11,984 bases of DNA from positions 1-11,984 of the forward strand of contig JAUWJC010000068.1 of assembly GCA_030607895.1 (NCBI GenBank), given 5' to 3'. Under the pieces are notes generated by a model. The model was given only the letters and a program-made list of their open reading frames with translations, had not been told where the DNA came from and searched no databases. The stretch is from Pirellulales bacterium. GTDB taxonomy: Bacteria > Planctomycetota > Planctomycetia > Pirellulales > Thermoguttaceae. Made by a program: the position numbers and the translations under genes. Positions 1 to 4,826 of this stretch are shown here, piece by piece; the first letter of the stretch is position 1; the number at the start of each line of letters is the position of its first letter.

Positions 1-2
1 CC

Positions 3-75
<73 letters not shown>

Positions 76-77
76 CA

Positions 78-1346
78 ATGAACATTCTCAGAATCCTCCT
101 GGCCGAAATCCGCTATCGAAAGCTCAATTTCCTGCTCAGCCTGTTTGCCGTCACCATCGCGGTTAACCTGTTTGTGGCCGGACCGGTACTGGTGGACGGT
201 TACGGCAAGGAAACCCAGGTCCGTATGGCCGAATTGGAGAAAGAGACGACCACCGAACTCCAGTGGCTGGAGAAGCAAACCCGACGACTGATGCGCGACA
301 TGGGGTTCAACCTGATGATCGTGCATCGCGACACCAACATGAGCGACTTCTGGGCGGCCGACTTCACCACGAAAGACATGCCCCAGGAGTACGTCAACCG
401 CCTGGCGGCCAATCGCCGGCTTACCATGGTCACCCACCTGGTCGCCACGCTGCAAGAGAAAATCACCTGGCAGAACCGTAAGGTACTGCTGGTCGGATAT
501 CTGCCCGAATCCACCCAGTCGCACATGAGACGCAAGGCACCGATGGGCTTCGACATCAAGTCGGGAACGGTCCTGCTGGGATGCGAGTTGGGTGGGGCGA
601 ACAAAGTGGGTGACACTGTCGAGGTGTTGGGTGGGCAGTTCAAGATCGCCAGAGTCCTGCCCGAGCAAGGCAGCAAGCAGGATATCACCGTCGCCATGCA
701 CCTGGACGACGCCCAGGCTCTGCTCGACAAGCCCGGCAAGATTAACCAGATCATGGCTTTGGGGTGCCGCTGCGCCGAGGCCACGCTTCCGAAGATTCGC
801 AAGCAACTGGCCGAGGTGCTGCCGGAAACGCGGATAACCGAGTTCCGCTCGATCGCCCTGGCCCGAGCCGAACAACGAAGCCTCGTCGAGGCCAAGCAGA
901 AGCAAATCCTCGCCGACATGGCCGACTCCCGAACGCAAGTTCAGCAGACCATGGAAACTCTGGCTGCCGTAATTACGCCCGTCGTTGTGTTGGCCTGCGC
1001 CCTTTGGGTCGGCCTGTTGGCACTGGCCAACGTCCGCGAGCGGCGGACCGAGATAGGGTTGCTGCGGGCGCTGGGAAAGCAATCCGCCACGATCGCCTGG
1101 CTGTTTCTGGCCAAAGCCGTTCTGCTGGGACTTCTGGGTGCGGTGATCGGCTTTCTCCTGGGAACTTGGACCGCCGAACTACTCGGAACTCGAGCATTGG
1201 GTGTCGCCTCGGGCCATTTCTCCGTGCATTACGACGTGCTATTGTATGCGCTTGTGGGCGCCCCCTTGCTTTCCGCACTAGCCAGCTACTTGCCGACCCT
1301 GACAGCCTTAATGCAAGACCCGGCCATCGTGCTCCAGGATGTGTGA
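78..1346 (+). CDS. FtsX/MacB-type ABC transporter permease
   Basis: This is a 422-residue inner-membrane permease of the FtsX/MacB/LolC type, which works with a separate ATPase to move or extract lipids, lipoproteins or small molecules. The layout fits the family. One membrane span lies at about residues 16-38, followed by a large periplasmic domain (about 40-290). Three spans then cluster at the C-terminus (about 295-319, 338-364, 385-408). The cytoplasmic loop after the second span carries the typical NVRERRTEIGLLRALGK sequence at about 318-335. A helical, probably coiled stretch precedes span 2. The ATPase and any partner permease are not in the window and may lie to the left. The ATG at 78 has no ribosome-binding site; the heptamer array occupies that place. 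The frame is open to the left edge, so an upstream start or translational coupling is possible. The substrate cannot be told from sequence. Confidence 0.88.
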   Translation: MNILRILLAEIRYRKLNFLLSLFAVTIAVNLFVAGPVLVDGYGKETQVRMAELEKETTTELQWLEKQTRRLMRDMGFNLMIVHRDTNMSDFWAADFTTKDMPQEYVNRLAANRRLTMVTHLVATLQEKITWQNRKVLLVGYLPESTQSHMRRKAPMGFDIKSGTVLLGCELGGANKVGDTVEVLGGQFKIARVLPEQGSKQDITVAMHLDDAQALLDKPGKINQIMALGCRCAEATLPKIRKQLAEVLPETRITEFRSIALARAEQRSLVEAKQKQILADMADSRTQVQQTMETLAAVITPVVVLACALWVGLLALANVRERRTEIGLLRALGKQSATIAWLFLAKAVLLGLLGAVIGFLLGTWTAELLGTRALGVASGHFSVHYDVLLYALVGAPLLSALASYLPTLTALMQDPAIVLQDV

Positions 1347-1388
1347 ATATACTGCTCGCGGTCAATAATTGCGGTTTTGTGACGAAGC

Positions 1389-1429
1389 TATCAGTTATCA
1401 GTTATCAGTTGTCAGTTATCAGTTGTCAG
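1389..1429. repeat. TCAGTT(A/G) heptamer array, left arm
   Basis: About six units of the heptamer TATCAGT or TGTCAGT stand in tandem. They are the reverse complement of the array at 1569-1606, so the two face each other across the central 109-bp element. The A/G alternation at one position is the only variation among units. Confidence 0.95.
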
Positions 1430-1447
1430 AGCTTGGAAACAACGGCT

Positions 1448-1556
1448 CTAGTGCTTTGTCAATTTTTAATTTTAGGGTCCCCGCATCTCGAACACCCATT
1501 GATTTCGATCGGCGGGGCAAGCGACACCCTAACTCTTAAGATTGACAAAGCACTAG
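1448..1556. mobile_element. MITE-like 109-bp element with terminal inverted repeats
   Basis: The element begins with CTAGTGCTTTGTCAAT and ends with its exact reverse complement, a 16-bp perfect terminal match. With mismatches the match extends to about 31 bp, and both arms end in the same AGGGT/ACCCT block. It has no coding capacity. Both ends sit on CTAG, so a TA or CTAG target duplication, as made by IS630/Tc1-type transposases, is possible but cannot be separated from the palindromic end itself. No transposase is in the window. The call as a non-autonomous transposon is inference from structure. Confidence 0.65.
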
Positions 1557-1568
1557 CAAGTCTTCAGA

Positions 1569-1606
1569 CTGACAACTGATAACTGATAACTGATAACTGA
1601 CAACTC
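1569..1606. repeat. CTGATAA/CTGACAA heptamer array, right arm
   Basis: Five full heptamers (CTGACAA, three CTGATAA, CTGACAA) and a partial unit are the inverted counterpart of the array at 1389-1429. The end units carry C where the inner ones carry T. Confidence 0.95.
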
Positions 1607-1625
1607 AATCCGAAAACCTCAATTC

Positions 1626-1653
1626 TTGACCGCGTTAAGTATAGGTCTACTAA
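1626..1653 (+). promoter_or_regulatory. Weak candidate promoter for the lipoyl-transferase gene
   Basis: TTGACC at 1626-1631 resembles a -35 box. TACTAA at 1648-1653, after a 16-base spacer, is a poor -10 box. The -35 lies within the outer arm of the nested palindrome. It is offered only because no better candidate precedes the gene at 1687. Confidence 0.25.
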
Positions 1654-1686
1654 ACCCGCAACCGTTCGTCGCGTCTTAGTTACGCC

Positions 1687-2454
1687 GTGTCCGACAAAAC
1701 GAAAACCACCGAGTGCCGACTGTTGATCGACCCGCCCGCGTCGGGTGCTTGGAACATGGCGGTCGACGAGGTCCTCTTGGAGTGGTCGGCGGCCGAGGGC
1801 GGGTGTTGCTGGCGGTTCTATCGCTGGGAAAAGCCGACGCTCTCGCTCGGATACTTCCAATCGCTCGACGACCGTCGGCACCAGGCGGCAAGCCGCCACT
1901 GCCCCGGCGTACGCCGCTCACGCGGCGGCGGCGCCATTCTGCACGATGCCGAACTGACCTACAGCTTCGTCGTGCCCGGCATACACCCCCTGGCCAGCCG
2001 ACGAAGCCTCATGTATCAGGCCGTCCACAACACGCTGCTCGAGGTGCTTTCGGCACTCGGGATGCAAGGCTCACTTTGCGATCAATCCGACCGCCGCAAC
2101 ACCGAACAGCAACCGTTCCTCTGCTTCAAGCGTCGCAGCCCGGGCGATGTGCTTGTGGGCGACATCAAGATGGCCGGTAGCGCTCAACGCCGCTTGCGGA
2201 GTGCCGTGCTGCAACACGGGAGCTTGCTGTTGAAACGCTCCTCGGCCGCTCCCGAACTCGATGGCCTCGACAACGTGGCCCAAGCGCCCGTCCGGTCTGA
2301 TCAGATCGTTCAACTTTGGCTGGAGAAACTAGCCCGGCGACTGGCACTTACCTGGCATACCTGCCCCCTCTCTCGACAGGAACAACTGCGGGCAGCCGAG
2401 CTAGTTAGAACTAAGTACGGCTGCCCCGGATGGACCGAAAGTCGTAGGCGATAG
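1687..2454 (+). CDS. LipM-like octanoyltransferase / lipoate-protein ligase family protein
   Basis: A 255-residue member of the BPL/LplA/LipB superfamily, which attaches octanoyl or lipoyl groups to the lysine of lipoyl domains (GcvH, E2 subunits) in the cytoplasm. Visible motifs are WNMAVDEVLL at 22-31, KPTLSLGYFQ at 49-58, the ligand-pocket motif RSRGGGAILHDAELTYS at 77-93, and GDIKMAGSAQRR at 158-169 with the conserved Lys161. Cys146 in the sequence CFKRRSPGD, 15 residues before that lysine, lines up with the CF..PS.YE motif whose Cys is the acyl-thioester nucleophile in Bacillus LipM. VLQHGS follows at about 174-179, again as in LipM. This favours an octanoyltransferase over an ATP-dependent ligase. 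It reads from GTG at 1687, needed to include the N-terminal strand; ATG at 1756 would cut into the conserved region. No ribosome-binding site is obvious. Confidence 0.85.
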   Translation: MSDKTKTTECRLLIDPPASGAWNMAVDEVLLEWSAAEGGCCWRFYRWEKPTLSLGYFQSLDDRRHQAASRHCPGVRRSRGGGAILHDAELTYSFVVPGIHPLASRRSLMYQAVHNTLLEVLSALGMQGSLCDQSDRRNTEQQPFLCFKRRSPGDVLVGDIKMAGSAQRRLRSAVLQHGSLLLKRSSAAPELDGLDNVAQAPVRSDQIVQLWLEKLARRLALTWHTCPLSRQEQLRAAELVRTKYGCPGWTESRRR

Positions 2455-2628
2455 GCGCCCCCGGAAATCGGGCTGGATGCTCATCCGCCGCCGGACCATG
2501 TCACCTGAACCATACATATGGGACGTGCCGTAAAGAGTATAGGGAAAAGGGTTTCGACTAGGCCGGTTGTTGTTGCTGCCATCCATGTTGGTGGGTATAG
2601 TATTCAAGGAGCCGTTCACGCCCACACT

Positions 2629-2704
2629 GGGGACTGGTCCATTTTTCGGACGGTTTATGGTCCATTTCCCTGGACGTGCAAGCCGAAAACATGGACCTGT
2701 CCCC
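2629..2704. repeat. GGGGAC-type palindromic element, degenerate copy
   Basis: GGGGACTGGTCC at 2629-2640 faces GGACCTGTCCCC at 2693-2704, matching at 11 of 12 positions in inverted orientation. ATTTTTCGGAC just inside the left end resembles the CGAAAAA/TTTTTCG blocks of the other elements. It lies in the gap 2455-2800, which otherwise shows no convincing gene. Size and ends place it with the elements at 4688-4768, 8070-8153 and 9453-9533. Confidence 0.6.
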
Positions 2705-2724
2705 TTTCGCGTTCACAGCGAATT

Positions 2725-2772
2725 CCCAGGAATAGAAAGACCCAGGAATAGAAAGACCAGGAACAAGAAAGA
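2725..2772. repeat. 16-bp direct repeat, three units
   Basis: CCCAGGAATAGAAAGA is repeated exactly at 2725-2740 and 2741-2756. A degenerate third unit lies at 2757-2772. It ends 28 bases before the FHA gene and is purine-rich on the coding strand, so it would lie in the 5' leader of that gene. Confidence 0.9.
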
Positions 2773-2800
2773 ACTGACCACTGTGTAACGGTGAGAAGCG

Positions 2801-3496
2801 ATGGAAGTGAAACTGGTAGTAATGGGTGGGAAGAATGCCGGACAGGAAGTGCCGGTCACCGGGTCGACGTTCTTCGTCGGCCGCGCGGAGGATTGTCAAC
2901 TGCGACCCAACAGCGATCTGGTTAGCCGACATCACTGTGTCATTGTAATCGAAGAAGGCTTCGTCGCCCTCCGCGACTTCGGCAGCAAGAACGGAACCTA
3001 CGTCAACGGCGAGCGAATCAAGGCGGAACGCGAGTTGAAGAGCGGCGATCGGGTGCAGATCGGACCGTTGGACTTCGAGGTCCAACTTGCCGTCGGCGTG
3101 GGCGGGAAAAAGAAGCCCAAGGTACACAGCGTTCAGGAAGCCGCCGCGCGAACCGTCGAATCAACCAGCGACGAGGACCTGGACGTCAGCCAGTGGCTCG
3201 GCGACGACGAAGCGGCCACTACGCCAACCGCCGATACCCAGACAACAGGCGCAACCCAACCCAACCAGGTTTTCCAAAAAGCCGAGCAACCGACAGCCGC
3301 TTTCCAGCCCGAGTCTGAAATCGAGCCACGCCCGCGGAAACAAAAAGAACCAGAGGAACCAGAGAACAAAGAGGAAGAGGAAAAGAAAAAGCCCGTGAAA
3401 GTCGTCGGCCGTTTCGAAAATCCCAAGAAAGCTCCCACCGAAAGCAGCCGGGCCGCCGCCGCCGACATGCTCCGGGAGTTTTTCCATCGAAAATGA
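2801..3496 (+). CDS. FHA-domain protein
   Basis: A 231-residue soluble protein with one N-terminal forkhead-associated domain, a phosphothreonine-binding module that usually recruits partners of Ser/Thr kinases. The domain covers about residues 1-95. It shows the core motifs in order: FFVGRAEDC (Gly27-Arg28), SRHH (42-45), and NGTYVNG (64-70). The conserved Arg28, Ser42, Arg43, His45 and Asn64 expected for phosphopeptide binding are all present. The remainder (about 100-231) is low-complexity, rich in Glu, Lys, Pro, Thr and Gln, and probably disordered. It ends with a short basic-hydrophobic helix, MLREFFHRK. There is no signal peptide or membrane span. The ATG at 2801 has only a weak GAGAAG upstream, but it begins the first FHA strand correctly. 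A small protein gene follows within about 40 bases and the pair share a terminator. The partner kinase is not in the window. Confidence 0.92.
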   Translation: MEVKLVVMGGKNAGQEVPVTGSTFFVGRAEDCQLRPNSDLVSRHHCVIVIEEGFVALRDFGSKNGTYVNGERIKAERELKSGDRVQIGPLDFEVQLAVGVGGKKKPKVHSVQEAAARTVESTSDEDLDVSQWLGDDEAATTPTADTQTTGATQPNQVFQKAEQPTAAFQPESEIEPRPRKQKEPEEPENKEEEEKKKPVKVVGRFENPKKAPTESSRAAAADMLREFFHRK

Positions 3497-3536
3497 CTTG
3501 CGAAAAAAGGAAGCCGCAGGAAAGAGAAAGGCACCT

Positions 3537-3797
3537 GTGAGAGCGTCAAATCAACAGCCAAAATCCGCCGCCTTGCTGGGTGTTGCGTTCGATAATGATG
3601 ACGGTCATACCCGGCTGACGCGCGGAAAGAACTTCGTCCTCTGCGGCGGTTCGCAGAAAACACACACCGTGATGCAGGAAACGGCCGTCAAGATCAATGA
3701 GCAACTCGATGGCCGTGGAAAACGACTCGAAGACGTTTCGATCGGTGAACTTCGCGATATCTGCCACGACGTGGTCGAGTCCATCGCCGACAAGTGA
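3537..3797 (+). CDS. Small conserved-looking protein of unknown function
   Basis: An 86-residue protein if read from GTG at 3537, which has a purine-rich AAAGG (3527-3531) 5 bases upstream. A TTG at 3498, directly after the FHA stop codon, would give 99 residues but has no ribosome-binding site. I do not recognise a named family. The core (FDNDDGHTRLTRGKNFVLCGG, then a helical region ending VSIGELRDICHDVVESI) looks like a short folded alpha/beta protein, without membrane spans or metal-binding clusters. I have a general impression of similar short proteins in planctomycetes but cannot confirm it. Its position 40 bases after the FHA gene and before a shared terminator suggests co-transcription. 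Codon use and composition resemble the neighbours, which supports real coding. Confidence 0.7.
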   Translation: MRASNQQPKSAALLGVAFDNDDGHTRLTRGKNFVLCGGSQKTHTVMQETAVKINEQLDGRGKRLEDVSIGELRDICHDVVESIADK

Positions 3798-3803
3798 CTG
3801 TTC

Positions 3804-3835
3804 GCGGTGTAAGGGCGAGACACCGCAACTTTTTT
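3804..3835 (+). terminator. Intrinsic terminator of the FHA operon
   Basis: GCGGTGT (3804-3810) pairs perfectly with ACACCGC (3820-3826) around a 9-base loop. A run of six T (3830-3835) follows after three bases. It begins 7 bases past the stop codon of the small protein and is the clearest rho-independent terminator in the window. Confidence 0.85.
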
Positions 3836-3848
3836 CACTTTATGTGTT

Positions 3849-3937
3849 TGTAAAGCCGCGACCAGTGGTCGCGGAAATCAACCGACGCATCGTGTTTTCC
3901 GCTCCTGTCGACCGCGACCACTGGTCGCGGCTTTACA
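3849..3937. repeat. 89-bp inverted-repeat element with palindromic arms
   Basis: A 26-bp arm at 3849-3874 is repeated as a perfect reverse complement at 3912-3937, with 37 bases between. Each arm also contains its own palindrome, CCGCGACCA-N-TGGTCGCGG (9-bp stem, one-base centre), so the element can form either one long hairpin or two short ones. It has no coding capacity. It sits just after the FHA-operon terminator, within the 314-bp gap 3836-4149; the rest of that gap (3938-4149) shows nothing I can interpret. It looks like a REP- or MITE-type interspersed repeat. Confidence 0.9.
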
Positions 3938-4149
3938 GGATTCGGCATCGCAACCCCTTTCGGGATCGGCACAACCGTCATTTCTGCGCCAACGGCACAA
4001 TCCGCGAATTCCGGATACTCTACGATAACCGCGCAGTTTTCCGGAGCGGTTAATTTTGCCGTAATTGCGTCCGATACTTTCTTGCAGCAGAACGTACAGT
4101 CTGCCTAAAACTGCCCACACTCCGATTTTCTCAGAAAAAGGGTGAGTCA

Positions 4150-4680
4150 GTGGCCAAGACCAAAAAGGCGCAGCCGACAAAAAAGACGACCGGAACCAGG
4201 AAGACCTCGACCGCCAAGAAGACTTCGAAGTCGAAGATTTCAAAGGCGCCGACGAATTCGGGCGCGAAGAAGCCCTCCGGAAAAATGCCGACCAAGGCAA
4301 AGGGGACGGTGACTGTTGATCGGCGGACCAGCAAAGACCGCCGCGAGTCGCCCGAACGCCGAAAGAACGACGGGCCGGTGGCAGTCGAGCGTCGGCAGAT
4401 GGAACGTCGGGAGAAAGTCAATCGCCGTCGGCAGATCGACCCCACCACTTGCGAACGCGACTATTCCGTCGAGGAAATCAATTTCATGAACGCCTTGGAC
4501 GCATACAAGCGTTCCAGCGGGCGCATGTTTCCCACCTGCAGCGAGATACTCGAGGTGTTCCAGAAGCTGGGCTACGAAAAACGCTTCCCCGAGCCTACCA
4601 CCCAACCCGCTGCCGAGCCCGCACCAGAAGTCGTGTTCGAGCTAACCCCGCAGCCGACGCTCAGCCAAACGGCCGTCTAG
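4150..4680 (+). CDS. Lys/Arg-rich protein with small C-terminal conserved-looking domain
   Basis: A 176-residue protein of unknown function in three parts. Residues 1-55 are almost all Lys, Thr, Ser, Ala and Pro, like the tails of histone H1-like or AlgP-like bacterial nucleoid proteins. Residues 56-100 contain repeated short Arg pairs in an acidic frame (DRRTSKDRRESPERR, VERRQMERREKVNRRR). Residues 103-145 form a compact helical domain, YSVEEINFMNALDAYKR then GRMFPTCSEILEVFQKLGY, which resembles a small helix-turn-helix-like fold. The last 30 residues are rich in Pro, Glu and Ala and end in LSQTAV. The basic part could bind nucleic acid or polyphosphate; this is inference from composition only. 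It reads from GTG at 4150 with AGGGTGAG just upstream. No membrane span or signal peptide is seen. Confidence 0.75.
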   Translation: MAKTKKAQPTKKTTGTRKTSTAKKTSKSKISKAPTNSGAKKPSGKMPTKAKGTVTVDRRTSKDRRESPERRKNDGPVAVERRQMERREKVNRRRQIDPTTCERDYSVEEINFMNALDAYKRSSGRMFPTCSEILEVFQKLGYEKRFPEPTTQPAAEPAPEVVFELTPQPTLSQTAV

Positions 4681-4687
4681 CCCAAGA

Positions 4688-4768
4688 GCCGAAAAAGGGA
4701 CCAGGTTTAATTTGTGCGAAGCACCCTCCGGGCCGTTCCGGCAAATTAAACCTGGTCCCTTTTTCGGC
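4688..4768. repeat. 81-bp palindromic element, copy 1
   Basis: Two perfectly complementary 27-bp arms (4688-4714 and 4742-4768) enclose a 27-base centre. The centre splits into 9 + 9 + 9: TGCGAAGCA (3-bp stem, GAA loop), CCCTCCGGG, and CCGTTCCGG (3-bp stem, TTC loop). The outer ends carry GCCGAAAAAGGGACC and its complement, so on either strand the hairpin ends in a T run and could act as a two-way terminator for the gene ending at 4680. An identical copy in the opposite orientation is at 9453-9533. Confidence 0.97.
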
Positions 4769-4790
4769 CCCGGGCGGCGGATCATTACTC

Positions 4791-4818
4791 TTGCGGTTGG
4801 CGGCTATCGTCTTATGAT
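4791..4818 (+). promoter_or_regulatory. Candidate mnmG promoter close to the start codon
   Basis: TTGCGG (4791-4796), a 16-base spacer and TATGAT (4813-4818) match a sigma-70-type promoter. The expected start of transcription, about 7 bases further on, falls at 4825-4826, immediately before the mnmG ATG at 4827. Together with the lack of a Shine-Dalgarno site this predicts a leaderless or nearly leaderless message. Confidence 0.45.
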
Positions 4819-4826
4819 GAGATGAT

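Larger units (their letters stand above)
1357..1634. repeat. Nested inverted-repeat structure, 278 bp
   Basis: The gap between the permease and the next gene (1347-1686) holds no gene but is organised as three nested inverted repeats. The outermost arms are 1357-1378 and 1613-1634; one is the reverse complement of the other at 20 of 22 positions. Inside them lie inverted heptamer arrays (1389-1429 and 1569-1606). In the centre is a 109-bp element with its own terminal inverted repeats (1448-1556). The whole could fold into a long cruciform or RNA hairpin. It is most simply read as a small mobile element that entered, or carries, a pre-existing palindromic repeat. Confidence 0.85.

Noticed and set aside
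1389..1606. Possible CRISPR array.
   Set aside because: The repeats are 7 bases with no unique spacers between units, and no cas gene is present.
2455..2628. Possible degraded gene after the lipoyl-transferase gene.
   Set aside because: No frame of useful length shows a recognisable motif, and base composition drops relative to the flanking genes.
2518..2751. Open frames on both strands in the gap before the FHA gene, including 2558-3127 minus.
   Set aside because: They run through the palindromic and 16-bp repeats, show no family features, and one overlaps the FHA domain antisense.
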